Under the pieces are notes generated by a model. That model was given only the letters and a program-made list of their open reading frames with translations. It did no database searches and was not told the origin of the DNA. The position numbers and the translations under genes are program-made. From Palsa-506 sp963836355 (GTDB taxonomy: Bacteria > Actinomycetota > Actinomycetes > Streptosporangiales > Streptosporangiaceae), in NCBI GenBank assembly GCA_963836355.1, contig CAWIJO010000018.1, positions 186,001 to 250,000 of the forward strand: a stretch of 64,000 bases of DNA, given 5' to 3'. Positions 9,847 through 19,193 of this stretch are shown here, piece after piece; within the stretch, counting starts at the first letter, position 1, and every line of letters starts with the position of its first letter.

Positions 9847-9874
9847 TCTAATCATTTGACCTCTATTCATTAGA
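9847..9874. promoter_or_regulatory. Candidate MarR operator with overlapping promoter
   Basis: Between the divergent MarR gene and MFS gene, TCTAATCAT (9847-9855) and TTCATTAGA (9866-9874) form an imperfect inverted repeat, 7 of 9 positions matching, around a 10-base centre. A plus-strand -35-like TTGACC lies inside it at 9856-9861, with TAAGAC at 9879-9884 as a possible -10, so binding would block that promoter. The region is strikingly AT-rich against its surroundings. Confidence 0.55.
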
Positions 9875-9964
9875 TGTCTAAGACTTGGTGGGTCCACCTG
9901 GCCGATGTTCACGGCCGGAACTCGCCGCAGGCTCGAAGCAGAAACCACGCAGGAGGAGGTAGCC

Positions 9965-11479
9965 ATGACCAAGCAGTCGCTGTCGACGTCTCGACCATCG
10001 CCGAAAGATGCCCCGCCGCCCGCCGAGCCTCGCCGTTGGGCGGCCCTCGGGGTGATCGCCCTCGCCCAGCTGCTGACCGCCCTGGACGCCACCATCGTGA
10101 GTATCGCGCTGCCCACCGCGCAGCACGATCTGGGTTTCACCGACGCCGATCGTCAGTGGGTGATCACGGCCTACACGCTCTCCTTCGCCGGCCTGCTGCT
10201 GGTGGGAGGGCGGGTCGCGGACCGGATCGGCCGGCGGCGGGCACTCCTGGTCGGCCTCGGCGGCTTCGCGACCGCCTCGGCTCTGGCCGGCGCCGCCCCC
10301 ACCTTCGCGGCGCTGGTCGCCGGGCGGGCGCTGCAGGGAGCGTTCGCGGCGCTGCTCGCCCCGACGGCGCTGTCCCTGGTCGTCGTGCTGTTCACCGACC
10401 AACGCGAGCGCGGCCGTGCCTTCGCCATCTACGGGGCGGTGGCCAGCAGCGGCGCGATCGTCGGTCTCGTCGTGGGTGGCACGCTGACCCAGTACGTCGA
10501 CTGGCGCTGGTGCCTGTATGTCAACGTCGTGTTCGCCCTCACCGCCCTTCTCGCGGGCGCCCGCCTGCTCCCCCGGCTGCCCGCGTTCCGGCAGACCCCG
10601 ATCCCGGTGGCCTCCGCCGTGGTGGCAACGGGCGGCCTGGTCGCCCTGGTGTACGGCGCCTCCCGGGCCGCCGACGCGGGCTGGGGAGATCTCCGCGTGA
10701 TCGCCGCCCTGACCTGTGGGGCACTGTTGATCGTGGGCTTCCTCGCCCTCCAGCGCGGCATGCGGGCCCCGATGCTGCCCCTGCACCTGCTCGCCGACCG
10801 TCGGCGGCTCGCGTCGTACGCCGCGGTGGCCGCCGCCATCGTCGCCTCCTTCGGGCTCTCCCTGATGCTCACCTACCACTTCCAGGGCGTGCTGGGCTGG
10901 GAGCCGGTGCAGACCGGGCTGGCGTTCCTGCCGCTCAGCGCGGCGGTCGCGGCCAGCGGCTATGCCGTCTCCGGCAAGCTCAACGACCTGCTGTCACCGC
11001 GGTGGCTGGTCGCGGGCGGTCTCGGCCTGGCCGCGATCGGGCTGGCCATGCTGTCCACCCTGACCCCCACCAGCGGGTATCTGACCACCGTCCTGCCCGC
11101 GATGCTGCTGATCGGCGCCGGGATGGGCGGCGTGTTCACCCCAGCCATCGGAGTTGTCACCAGCGGAGTCGAGCAGCGTGACGCCGGGATCGCGGCCGCC
11201 GTGGCCAACACCTCGATGCAGGTGGGCAGCTCACTGGGCGTGGCCGTGCTCAACACCATCGCGATCACCGCCACCCGCGCCCTTCTCGACCGGGGCGAGG
11301 TCTCGCAGCCGGTCGCGCTGGTGCACGGCTATGCCACCGCCGCGGGAGGTGCTGCCGCCGCTCTGGCCGCCGTCGCCATCGGCGTCGCGGTCGCACTGCG
11401 TGCCCCGGTCACTACCCCCGCCTCCGCCCCACCTGTGTCCACCGGATCAGCCACCCCATCGGAAGGAGCTTCACGATGA
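9965..11479 (+). CDS. MFS drug exporter, DHA2-like (EmrB/QacA type)
   Basis: A 504-residue, highly hydrophobic protein. The family motifs are LDATIVSIALPTAQ in TM1, GGRVADRIGRRRAL in the TM2-3 loop (motif A) and a motif C-like region (SSGAIVGLVVGGTL) in TM5, placing it among the 14-TM proton-driven drug exporters. The ATG at 9965 has a near-perfect Shine-Dalgarno (AGGAGGAGG). It opens a tightly packed operon whose next start overlaps its stop (ATGA). The divergent MarR gene and the operator-like repeat upstream suggest ligand-induced export. Confidence 0.93.
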   Translation: MTKQSLSTSRPSPKDAPPPAEPRRWAALGVIALAQLLTALDATIVSIALPTAQHDLGFTDADRQWVITAYTLSFAGLLLVGGRVADRIGRRRALLVGLGGFATASALAGAAPTFAALVAGRALQGAFAALLAPTALSLVVVLFTDQRERGRAFAIYGAVASSGAIVGLVVGGTLTQYVDWRWCLYVNVVFALTALLAGARLLPRLPAFRQTPIPVASAVVATGGLVALVYGASRAADAGWGDLRVIAALTCGALLIVGFLALQRGMRAPMLPLHLLADRRRLASYAAVAAAIVASFGLSLMLTYHFQGVLGWEPVQTGLAFLPLSAAVAASGYAVSGKLNDLLSPRWLVAGGLGLAAIGLAMLSTLTPTSGYLTTVLPAMLLIGAGMGGVFTPAIGVVTSGVEQRDAGIAAAVANTSMQVGSSLGVAVLNTIAITATRALLDRGEVSQPVALVHGYATAAGGAAAALAAVAIGVAVALRAPVTTPASAPPVSTGSATPSEGASR

Positions 11480-11874
11480 CCCGCGAGACCGAGATCCTCG
11501 ACCTGATCGACGCCTGGGCCCGCGCCGAGCTCGAGGGTGACATCGACACCTACGCGCAACTGCTCGCCGAGGACTTCGCCGGCGTCGGACCGGTCGGTTT
11601 CGTGCTCGACGCCGACCAGTGGGCCGGGCGCCACCAGGGCGACCTGGTCAACCGCGAGCTGGAGGTCCTCGACCCGCGCGTGCGCTTCTACGGCGAGACC
11701 GCCGTCGTCGTCGCCGTCCAACGGCAGGTCACCACCGCACGCGGCCGCGACACCAGCGGCTCCTTCCGGCTGGCCGCGGTCTGCGTGCCGGCCGGCGGAG
11801 GCTGGCGGATCGCCCACCTGCAGCTCAGCGGCCCGATGATCGCACCGGGCGAGATGCCGGGATTCGCCCGATGA
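11476..11874 (+). CDS. SnoaL-like / NTF2-fold small protein
   Basis: The 132-residue product has the cone-shaped alpha+beta NTF2-like pattern: an N-terminal helix (ILDLIDAWARAELEGDI), a segment ending in LLAEDFAGVGPVGF, then antiparallel strands (VRFYGETAVVVAVQRQV; GSFRLAAVCVPAGGGWRIAHLQLS). Such proteins (DUF4440/SnoaL) bind or convert small hydrophobic ligands. It overlaps the MFS stop by four bases and is itself overlapped by the next gene, so it belongs to the MarR-controlled operon. It may bind or modify the exported compound, which is inference. Confidence 0.83.
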   Translation: MTRETEILDLIDAWARAELEGDIDTYAQLLAEDFAGVGPVGFVLDADQWAGRHQGDLVNRELEVLDPRVRFYGETAVVVAVQRQVTTARGRDTSGSFRLAAVCVPAGGGWRIAHLQLSGPMIAPGEMPGFAR

Positions 11875-12563
11875 GCGCCCCGACCCGAACGCCCCAGCCT
11901 CGACGTGACGCCGCGGCCTTGACCGGCCCGCTCAGCGGGCTCGCGTTCGTGGCCGCCATCCTCGGCGCGATGCGGCTCGCGAAGGACCCGATCCCCCGGC
12001 CCGGAGCCCCGGCCGAGGACGTGCGCCGCTACTACCGCGACAGCGCCCGAGCGGTCCGCTTCAGCGTCACCGGGCAGGCCGTCTCGATCCTCGCCCTGGC
12101 CCGGTTCACGCGCTCGGCGGCGCGCCTGGCCGCACAGAGCCCGCGACACCCACGCGCCTTGCAGGCGGGCCTGCTGGTCACCGGGGGCGCCGCGGTCGCC
12201 TCCCTGGCCGCCTCGGCCGCCACCCATGCCAGTCTCACGCTCCCCCGCGAGCGCGGAGACGAACAGATCGTGCGGACCGCACGCCGGGTCTTCGTCGCCG
12301 GCGGGCCGGTGCACGGCGTCGCCTACGGAGCGTTCACCGGCCTGCTCACGACGGCGGCCCGCGATGCCGGGCTGCTGGGACCCGCCGGGGCCGCGACTGG
12401 GTGGGGCTCCGCCGCGGCCGGGATCGCCTCCCCTGCATACTTCCGCTGGGAGAACGCCGGCTGGCTGATCCCGATCGGCCGCTTCTCCGGGTACCTCCTC
12501 GGTGGCGTCGTCGGCGCCCGGCTCGCCCGACCCACCTCCGCTCAGCGTCGGGGCGGATCATGA
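11871..12563 (+). CDS. Hypothetical membrane protein of the efflux operon
   Basis: About 230 residues with several hydrophobic segments (LSGLAFVAAILGAM; AGLLVTGGAAVASLAASAAT; VHGVAYGAFTGLLTTAA; IGRFSGYLLGGVVGARLA), suggesting four to five membrane passes. The start ATG overlaps the stop of the SnoaL-like gene and its stop overlaps the start of the ABC ATPase gene, so it is translationally coupled on both sides. I do not recognise a named family. Its position between a small-ligand protein and an ABC exporter suggests a role in transport or its sensing. Confidence 0.72.
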   Translation: MSAPTRTPQPRRDAAALTGPLSGLAFVAAILGAMRLAKDPIPRPGAPAEDVRRYYRDSARAVRFSVTGQAVSILALARFTRSAARLAAQSPRHPRALQAGLLVTGGAAVASLAASAATHASLTLPRERGDEQIVRTARRVFVAGGPVHGVAYGAFTGLLTTAARDAGLLGPAGAATGWGSAAAGIASPAYFRWENAGWLIPIGRFSGYLLGGVVGARLARPTSAQRRGGS

Positions 12564-13498
12564 GCGAGGCCAAGCAGCACCCCCCGGCGGTCAGCACCCG
12601 CGGGTTGACCAAGCGCTTCGGTCGAGTCACGGCCGTCGACGGCGTGGACCTGCAAGTCGACGCCGGTCAGGTCTACGGATTCCTCGGGCCCAACGGAGCC
12701 GGCAAGACCACCACCTCGAAGGCGCTCGTCGGACTCGTGTCCGCCACGGAAGGAAAGGTGAGCGTCCTCGGCCGGGGACCCGGCCGCACTGCGCCGGATC
12801 GGCTCGCTGATCGAGGGCCCAGGCTTCTACCCCTACCTCTCCGGGCGGGCCAACCTGCTGCTCCTGGCGCCCTACGCGGGCGTCGCCGACACCGCCGTGG
12901 CCGACGCGCTCGACGCGGTGCAGCTGACCGGGCGCGGCGACGACAGGTTCGGGACGTACTCCCTGGGGATGAAGCAGCGGCTCGGGGTCGCCGCGGCGTT
13001 GATGAAGGACCCGGACCTGCTGATCCTCGACGAACCCACCAACGGCCTGGACCCGCAAGGGATGCGCGACATGCGCGCGCTCATCCGGACCTCGGCGACC
13101 GGGGCCACACTGTGATCCTCTCCAGCCACCTGCTCAGCGAGGTCCAGGAGATCTACGACCGGGTCGCGGTCATCGACCACGGCCGAATCATCATCGAAGG
13201 CACCGTCGGGGAGCTCCGCGGAGCCGCCGACCTCGAGATCCTCGCCGAGCCCGCCGAGAGGGCCGAGAGGGCCGAGAGGGCCGAGCAGGTTCTGCGCGGT
13301 CTCGCGGCGGTCAATGCCGTACGTCGCAGCGAACCCGACGTGCTGACGGTCACGGTGCCCGACACCGAGACCGCCGCGGTCAACCGGGCGCTGGTCACCG
13401 CCGGAGTCGAGGTCCGCGGCCTGCGTCGCATCGAGCGCCAGCTCGAGGACGTCATCCTCGACCTGACCGACCCCACGAATGGACCAGCCGATGGCTGA
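12560..13498 (+). CDS. ABC exporter ATPase (two compensating frameshifts)
   Basis: The ATPase fold is clear: Walker A (GPNGAGKTTT), signature-like YSLGMKQRLGVA, Walker B with switch Glu (LLILDEPTNGLDP) and H-loop (VILSSHLLSE). These parts lie in different frames. The first 80 codons and the C-terminal third share one frame, while the middle (LRRIGSLIEGPGFYPYLSG to IRTSATGATL) is shifted. The switches fall at about 12770-12795 and in the G run at 13098-13104, where one extra G restores TGGHTVILSSH. The gene is probably intact in the organism or only recently broken. A 9-bp repeat near 13254-13280 encodes Glu-Arg-Ala units in the C-terminal linker. It pairs with the permease that overlaps its stop. 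Confidence 0.85.
   Translation: MSEAKQHPPAVSTRGLTKRFGRVTAVDGVDLQVDAGQVYGFLGPNGAGKTTTSKALVGLVSATEGKVSVLGRGPGRTAPDRLADRGPRLLPLPLRAGQPAAPGALRGRRRHRRGRRARRGAADRARRRQVRDVLPGDEAAARGRRGVDEGPGPADPRRTHQRPGPARDARHARAHPDLGDRGHTVILSSHLLSEVQEIYDRVAVIDHGRIIIEGTVGELRGAADLEILAEPAERAERAERAEQVLRGLAAVNAVRRSEPDVLTVTVPDTETAAVNRALVTAGVEVRGLRRIERQLEDVILDLTDPTNGPADG
13254..13280 (+). repeat. Triplicated 9-bp repeat inside ABC ATPase gene
   Basis: CCGAGAGGG occurs three times head-to-tail and encodes a repeated Ala-Glu-Arg unit in the linker after the nucleotide-binding domain. Copy number could vary by slippage without breaking the frame. Confidence 0.8.
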
Positions 13499-14355
13499 CC
13501 TGACCACCGTCACCCGCGCCGAGGTCGCCAAACTGGCCCGGCGACCGGCCACCTGGGTGCTGCTCGCCGCCGCGATCGCCCTCAGCCAAGCCTTCGGGTT
13601 CCTCATCCCCTACATCTCCTACCGCACCTCCTACCGCACCGGCTCCTCCGGCGAGATGACCAACGGAGCCTCCCCCGCAACACTGCTCGCCTCGACGCTG
13701 CCCGACCAGGTGATCGTCAACACCACCGCCGCCTACCCGGTCTTCACCGGAGCCCTCGCCCTGGTGCTGGGCGCCTTGGTCACCGGCGGCGAGCACGCCT
13801 CCGGCACCCTCAAGATCCTGCTCACCCAGGGGCCGGGGTGCATCACGGTCTACCTCGGCCAGCTCATCGCCGCCGTCATCGTCGTCGGCGCCGGGGTGCT
13901 GGTCATGTTCGCCACCAGCGCCGCAAGCTCAGCACTCATCGCGGCGATCGAGGACGCGCCCACTGACTGGGCGGCACCGGTAGACCTGCTCGCTGGGCTG
14001 GGAGCCGGCTGGGCGGTGATGGCGATGTGGGTGAGCCTGGGCGTGATGCTGGGTGCGCTGCTGCGGTCGATGGCCCTACCGATCGGACTCGGCGTGGTGT
14101 GGATCCTCGGGGTGGAGAACCTCATCTCCGCCGTCGCCGGCACCACCCTGTCGGCACTCCAGCCGCTGCGGGACATGCTGCCCGGGGTCGACGCCGGCTC
14201 GTCGATCAGCGCCGTCCTCCCGCCCACCCCTGGCAGCCTCCCCCGGCGTCCAGGACACCGTCAGCGGCGGCCGCGGGCTCCTCACCGTGCTGGCCTACCT
14301 CGTCGTCTCCACCGCCCTGCTCATCCTGGGCACCCGCAGACGAGACGTGATCTGA
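13491..14355 (+). CDS. ABC-2 type permease (frameshift near 3' end)
   Basis: A hydrophobic protein of about 287 residues with six predicted membrane helices and the large periplasmic loop after helix 1 typical of ABC-2 permeases (ALSQAFGFLIPYISYRT; GALALVLGALVTGGEHASGT; GVVWILGVENLISAVAG). The last helix (GLLTVLAYLVVSTALLILGTRRRDVI) is in a different frame from the bulk. The switch is within the C run at about 14215-14245. The ATG at 13491 overlaps the ATPase stop by eight bases; the ATG at 13479 is an alternative. Together with the preceding ATPase it forms a two-component exporter in the MarR-linked operon. Confidence 0.85.
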
Positions 14356-14408
14356 GTCCAGGCCGGACCGACCCCGTGGCCCCGTTTCCACCGGAGAAGG
14401 AGAGCACC

Positions 14409-14972
14409 ATGACCAAGACCTACCGCCCTACCCGCACCAACCGGCTCGCGGCCAGGCTGCTCACCCGGCTCCTGCAGGCCGGCCGCGGACCTGGGTTCAT
14501 GCGACTCCTCACCGTGGTCGGACGCCGCACCGGTCGCAGCTACACCACGCCAGTCGTCCCGGTTGTCACCGAGCACGGCCGCTGGCTCGTCTCGCCGTAC
14601 GGCGAGGTCAACTGGGTCCGCAACGCCCGCGCCGCCGGGGAGGTCACCCTCCACCGAGGACAGCGCGTCGAGACGTTCACCGTCACCGAGCTCGACCCCC
14701 GCCAGGCCGCACCCGTGCTGGGCCACTACCTCTCGATGAGACCAGCTGGCTGGTTCATCGGCGCCTACGTCGATGCCAGCCGCGATTCCAGCGAGGCCGA
14801 GATGATCCATGCCGCCGCCCACCACCCCGTCTTCGAGCTGCAACCGCGGAGCGCGCGGGCGTGCCCCGCCCACCCCTTGCCATCACAGTCGGAGAGCCCG
14901 ACCCCAGATGCCTGCCTGCCAGAAGGTCATCCACCCCGCCGGTCGAGGACCGGGTCGGGGAGTGCCCATTGA
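14409..14972 (+). CDS. Nitroreductase family deazaflavin-dependent oxidoreductase
   Basis: The product contains the core of the split-beta-barrel deazaflavin (F420)-dependent nitroreductase family: LLTVVGRRTGRSYTTPVVPV, then WLVSPYGEVNWVRNARAAGEVTL and the final HHPVFELQP. A good Shine-Dalgarno (GGAGAAGGAG) precedes the ATG at 14409. Normal family members end near the HPVF motif at about 140 residues. Here the frame runs on for a further 40 low-complexity residues, so the true 3' end may have been lost or shifted. As last gene of the operon it may reduce the compound the transporters export. Confidence 0.83.
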   Translation: MTKTYRPTRTNRLAARLLTRLLQAGRGPGFMRLLTVVGRRTGRSYTTPVVPVVTEHGRWLVSPYGEVNWVRNARAAGEVTLHRGQRVETFTVTELDPRQAAPVLGHYLSMRPAGWFIGAYVDASRDSSEAEMIHAAAHHPVFELQPRSARACPAHPLPSQSESPTPDACLPEGHPPRRSRTGSGSAH

Positions 14973-15022
14973 TCGCGACGAGTGTCGCCTGTAACGCGGC
15001 TGATCCCCCGAGCGAAGCCCAT

Positions 15023-15380
15023 ATGTGCGAGCAGGCTGGTTACGACGTGCGTCGGGTCGGTGAGGACCGTGAGGCGTTCGAGTGCCTCTATGTCGAGCAC
15101 ATCGATCTGATCCAGGCCTTCCTGGCACGTCGGGTCAGCGACCCCTCGCTGGTCGCCGACCTGACCTCGGAGGTGTTCCTTGCCGCCATCGAGTCAGCGA
15201 GGAAGCACCGGCCGGAGAGGGGCACGCCGACCGGATGGCTCTACGGGATCCGGCGCCACGTGAAAGCCGATGAGGTACGCCACCAGCAGCGGCAAGCACG
15301 GGCGACACGCCGGATGGCCGGACGCCGGCTACTGGACTCCGATGCGGTGACCGTGCTGGTGGAGCGGCTCGACAGCTGCA
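15023..15380 (+). pseudogene. ECF RNA polymerase sigma factor, truncated
   Basis: From the ATG at 15023 the frame encodes sigma region 2 (AFECLYVEHIDLIQAFLARR, DPSLVADLTSEVFLAAI, and PTGWLYGIRRHVKADEVRHQ, covering core binding and -10 recognition). It continues to LVERLDS and then becomes unrelated sequence. Region 4, which reads the -35 element, is missing. Open reading continues to 15544 but without sigma similarity. Fifty bases further on comes the tail of the protein that usually follows such sigma genes, so an internal deletion removed the junction. Confidence 0.78.
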
Positions 15381-15431
15381 ATCGAACCTGGGCCCTCTCC
15401 TCGAGAATCCGATCACAACGGAGGTACAGCC

Positions 15432-15858
15432 ATGGCAGCGCAGCCGGGACCTGCCTACGCCATCGCCCAGCAGGAGGGCGGGGACATCGTGGTGACCATC
15501 CACCGGCTCGAGGATCCCCAGGACCTCGAGCGATCACTCGCTGAGCACGGCGTCAGTGCCACGGTGGACTACACCGAGCCGGGCAGCTCAACGTGGCCGG
15601 AGAACCGGGCAGCACGGTGTCTTTCGTCCCGACCCCCTCGGGGCCTGCGGGCGACCCTCGGTCTAGTGCGGACTGTGGCTTCGGGCCGGGAGCCCAGGTG
15701 TCTCTGGAAGCGCGCGGCTCCTCGTGACCATCCGTCCGGGAGCCCCGTTGTTACCCGGGCCTCTCGAGATCAGCACTGCGACGACGACCGACAGTGCGGC
15801 GGTCCTCGTGGTCGTGTACCACAGTGGCCGGTGTGCGCTGATGGCCCGTGCGAAGTGA
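15432..15858 (+). pseudogene. Remnant of sigma-linked beta-strand-rich protein
   Basis: The plus strand encodes GPAYAIAQQEGGDIVVTIHRLEDPQDLERSLAEHG, a pattern seen in secreted or membrane-tethered proteins encoded directly after ECF sigma factors in actinobacteria. The similarity then jumps frames: GFGPGAQVSLEARGS, then LLVTIRPGAPLLPGPLEIST, ending in a TGA at 15856-15858. At least two frame changes and no N-terminal membrane segment mean it is decayed together with the sigma gene. Family assignment is from memory of this gene arrangement. Confidence 0.5.
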
Positions 15859-15977
15859 CGGTGCGCCAGGAGGTCCCCGCGCTGGCGATGCGATCGCGGA
15901 GAGGTTCACCACCGACCGCACCCGCAGGGTGACCCAACACTCACAACTAACGAGCGCACACCCCCGGGCCGTTCCGG

Positions 15978-18752
15978 TCAGCAGTCGTCAAGCTCGGTGC
16001 CCGCGAGCGCGGCCAGAGCGGCCCGGTTGGCCACGCCGACCTTGGCGTAGGCGTGAGCCAGATGGGTCTTGACGGTGCTGCGGCTCATGTAGAGGCGCGT
16101 GGCGATCTGGGGGTTGGACAAGCCGTCTCGGACCAGCCGGGTCACCTCGATCTCGGTGGGGGTCAGGCTCGCCCATCCGGTCTGCGGTCGGTCTCGTGGT
16201 CCTCGGCCCCGGGTCAGTCCGGCGACCAGGGAGTTCAGGTCCGTCTCGGCGCCCTCGCGCCAGGCCTCCCGGAATCGATCGTCGCTCAGGCTGGCGTGCA
16301 GCGATGCCACGAGCGCCTGATGTCCTGGCTGGTCGACCGGGGGTCGCGGATAGCCGGCCTGCTGCCGGGTGGTGTCCGCGGCCGAGGCCAGGCGGGTGGC
16401 CTCCGCGGGGTCGTCGGCATCCATGGCGACGGCCGCGAGGGCGTCGAGGCTGTCGGCGTACCCGGTGCGCAGCCCATGGGCGACCCGCAGCGCGAGAGCA
16501 CGCAGGTGCAGGTCTCGGGCGCGAGCCGGGTCGCCTCGGGCAAGAAGGCCCTGCTCGTCGAGGATGGCCGTGAGCTCGTAGATCGCGTCGAAACCGGTCT
16601 CCACCTCCACCGCGCGGTCCGCCCACGTCGTGGCATCACCGGTGCGGCCGAGTCGACGCAGGGTGCCGACGAGTCCGGGGAGGCAGCGGGCCGCGGTCCA
16701 GTCCGGATCGGTGTTCGACATCCGAGCGACGCCGCGCTCGAACCAGCCCAGCGCGCCCTCGAGGTCGCCGTCGGCCAGGTGGAGCAAGCCGTAGGGCACC
16801 ATGAAGCCGACCACGTCCGCCTCGGCCGCGGTGTCGACCGAGCGCACCACCGGCTCCATCATCGCCCGGGCCTCCGGGAGCCGGCCGGCGAGGACCAGCG
16901 CGTGGGCGGCGTTGCAGCTGTTCGTGCCCACCGCGAAGTAGTCGCCCAACGGGGTGGCGATCTGCACCGCCTCCTGGCCGATCTCGGTCGCGCCGGTCAC
17001 GTCGCCGCTGACCATGGTGGTGAAGATCTCCACCCCGCGGGCGAAGGCCGCGGTGAACCGGTCGCCCCGCGGGTGGCTGCGGGTGAACGCCAACCGGGCC
17101 AGCTCGGCGGCCTCCTCGTGGCGGTTGCGGGTCTGCAGCGAGTAGGCCTCCATCACGGTTGCCCAATCGCGGGCGAACGCATCGCCCGCGACTTCGGCGA
17201 GCGATCGCGCCTGAGCGGCGAGCTCCTGGCAGCGCTCGAAGTCGGTGAAGAACGCCGGGTAGGCGGCCATCGCCAGGCACCGCGCCCGCGCCACCCCGGC
17301 GGGCGTCGCCCCGGTGGTTTGCTCGGTTGACGGGTCGGTGATCTCCAGACCGCTACGGGCCGCCTGCGCGGCCAGATCCGTGCGGCCGCTGATCATGCCC
17401 AGCATCGCGGTGCCCGCCAGCAGGCGAGCGTGCAGCGGCGAGGTGTCCTCAGGGTCCAGCTCGATCGCCCGGGACAGAAGTCCCAACCCCTCGGCCGCCT
17501 GGCCCCGGAGAAACCACTGGCGGGCGATCGCCGCGGCCAGCCGTCGGCCGTGCACAGCCCGTTCAGGCTCCGGAGACAAGGCCCATCGCAGCGCGGCGTT
17601 GAGGTCGGCACGGTGGCTCTCCAACAGGGAGCGCCAGTGGTCCTGATCGGTGTCCAGACCCGGCTCGGCCTGCTCGGCGAGGGCCAGGAAATGGTCCAGG
17701 TGCCGGTCCCGCAGCTCCTCGGTCTCCCCAGCGGCCCGCAGCTGCTCTCCGGCGTACTGCCGGACCGTGTCCAGCATCCGGTAGCGGACCTCGCCTTGGA
17801 CCTGGTGCGCGGTGACCAGTGAGGTGTCCAGCAGTCGCCCGATAAGGCTGAGGACGCCGCGTTCTGGTCCGTTCGCTCGAGCGGGAGCACCGCCGCCGGC
17901 AGGGGCGGCGAACGCGACCTCGCGCGCGGCTGCGAGGGTGAAGGCTCCCGCGAAGACCCCGAGCCGACGGAAGAAGACCTGCTCGTCCGGCGCCAGCAGG
18001 TCGTGGCTCCAGGCCATCGAGGCGAGCAGGGTCTGGTGCCGGGCGACCGCACTGCGCGGGCCACCTTCGAGAAGGCGCAGGGAGTCTGCCAGCCCGCCCG
18101 CGATCTGGGCCGGGGTCAGCGCCCGCACCCAGGCCGCGGCCAGCTCGATCGCCAGCGGAAGGCGGTCGACCCGGTCGCACACGGCCGCGATGGCGGCCTC
18201 GACCGGCCCCGGGTCGAAGTGGGGGTCGGCGAGTGCCGCGCGATCCGCGAAGAGCCGGTGGGCGTCTTCCGGTCGAAGTGAGGGGATTCGCCAGACCGTC
18301 TCCCCCTCCACGCCCAGGGGCTCGCGGCTGGTGGCGAGCAGGGTTACCTCGGGGCACCGGCGCAGCAGCGTGTCGGCGAGGTCGGCGGCTGCGTCCAGGA
18401 CGTGTTCGCAGGTGTCCAGGCAGAGCAACAGCGGCCGTTCGCGGATCCGGGCGGCCAGGCTCGCCTGCTGGGCCGAGGGGTGCCCCGGCTCGACCAGCAC
18501 CTCCAGGACCGACGCGACTACCTGCGGCACCAGGGAGGGGTCGGTGACCGGTGCGAGGTCCGCGAGCCAGGCACCCTCGCGCCAACGATCGCCGATGCGG
18601 GCAGCGAGCCGCATCGCCAGCCGGGTCTTGCCGCCACCGCCTACCCCGGTCACGGTGACCAGACGCCGCGTCGAGAGCAGGCCGTCGAGCTCCGCCAGCT
18701 CGGGCTCGCGGCCGACGAAGGAGGTCAGCTCCTCGGGCAGGCGATGGCCCAC
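15978..18752 (-). CDS. AfsR/LuxR-type ATPase transcriptional regulator
   Basis: A 924-residue regulator. Residues about 8-300 form an NB-ARC-like ATPase (FVGREPELAELDGLL; Walker A GVGGGGKTRLA; Walker B LLLCLDTCEHVLD; LLATSREPLGV). The middle is TPR-like helical repeats (residues 370-840), and the C-terminus is a LuxR HTH (LTPTEIEVTRLVRDGLSNPQIATRLYMSRSTVKTHL). Such proteins integrate a small-molecule or protein signal through the repeats. The GTG start at 18752 has AAGGAG upstream and sits 18 bases after the stop of the small membrane protein, so it is the last gene of a three-gene operon (thioesterase, membrane protein, regulator). Confidence 0.92.
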   Translation of the reverse strand: MGHRLPEELTSFVGREPELAELDGLLSTRRLVTVTGVGGGGKTRLAMRLAARIGDRWREGAWLADLAPVTDPSLVPQVVASVLEVLVEPGHPSAQQASLAARIRERPLLLCLDTCEHVLDAAADLADTLLRRCPEVTLLATSREPLGVEGETVWRIPSLRPEDAHRLFADRAALADPHFDPGPVEAAIAAVCDRVDRLPLAIELAAAWVRALTPAQIAGGLADSLRLLEGGPRSAVARHQTLLASMAWSHDLLAPDEQVFFRRLGVFAGAFTLAAAREVAFAAPAGGGAPARANGPERGVLSLIGRLLDTSLVTAHQVQGEVRYRMLDTVRQYAGEQLRAAGETEELRDRHLDHFLALAEQAEPGLDTDQDHWRSLLESHRADLNAALRWALSPEPERAVHGRRLAAAIARQWFLRGQAAEGLGLLSRAIELDPEDTSPLHARLLAGTAMLGMISGRTDLAAQAARSGLEITDPSTEQTTGATPAGVARARCLAMAAYPAFFTDFERCQELAAQARSLAEVAGDAFARDWATVMEAYSLQTRNRHEEAAELARLAFTRSHPRGDRFTAAFARGVEIFTTMVSGDVTGATEIGQEAVQIATPLGDYFAVGTNSCNAAHALVLAGRLPEARAMMEPVVRSVDTAAEADVVGFMVPYGLLHLADGDLEGALGWFERGVARMSNTDPDWTAARCLPGLVGTLRRLGRTGDATTWADRAVEVETGFDAIYELTAILDEQGLLARGDPARARDLHLRALALRVAHGLRTGYADSLDALAAVAMDADDPAEATRLASAADTTRQQAGYPRPPVDQPGHQALVASLHASLSDDRFREAWREGAETDLNSLVAGLTRGRGPRDRPQTGWASLTPTEIEVTRLVRDGLSNPQIATRLYMSRSTVKTHLAHAYAKVGVANRAALAALAGTELDDC

Positions 18753-18770
18753 GCGACGACTCTCCTTGGC

Positions 18771-19193
18771 TCAGGCGGTCGCGACCAGCACGGTCGCCAG
18801 CAGCACGTCCAGGACCACGCACCACAGCGACCACCAGCGCGGCACGACCCGGTCGGCGTGGAAGTGCACCACATCCCACGTGGCGTGGCCGAGCCAGCCG
18901 GCAGCAAGGATGTAGGCCGCGACCGGCTCGTCGCTGCGCACCGCGATCACCGTCGCCGCGCCGAAGACGACCACGCCGAGCACCTGCCACGCCAGCCAGG
19001 GCCGGTCCCCGTGCCGGCGGCGCATCAGCCCCCAGATGAGATACAGCACGGCCGCCACCACCACGCCCTTGGCGAAGTCGTCCAGGATCCCGGCGAACCA
19101 CAAGATCGGGACCGAGGCCAGGCCCGCGAACGCCGCCCACCAGTGCTCCTGCACCTGCCGAAGCGTGGCAACGGACCCTGGCTGGATGCTCAT
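18771..19193 (-). CDS. Small four-helix membrane protein
   Basis: A 140-residue protein with hydrophobic segments at about 20-37, 42-57, 68-85 and 120-138, plus conserved-looking HATWDVVHFHADRVVPRWW between helices 3 and 4. The paired His residues near the membrane face suggest metal or haem contact, but I cannot name a family. It overlaps the thioesterase stop (ATGA) and precedes the AfsR-like regulator by 18 bases, so all three are co-transcribed from the promoter region holding the 19715-19732 box. Confidence 0.75.
   Translation of the reverse strand: MSIQPGSVATLRQVQEHWWAAFAGLASVPILWFAGILDDFAKGVVVAAVLYLIWGLMRRRHGDRPWLAWQVLGVVVFGAATVIAVRSDEPVAAYILAAGWLGHATWDVVHFHADRVVPRWWSLWCVVLDVLLATVLVATA

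Noticed and set aside
9874..11181. Plus-strand 435-codon frame within the MFS gene
   Set aside because: Arg/Ala/Pro-rich translation with no domains, overlapping the clear MFS exporter in another frame.
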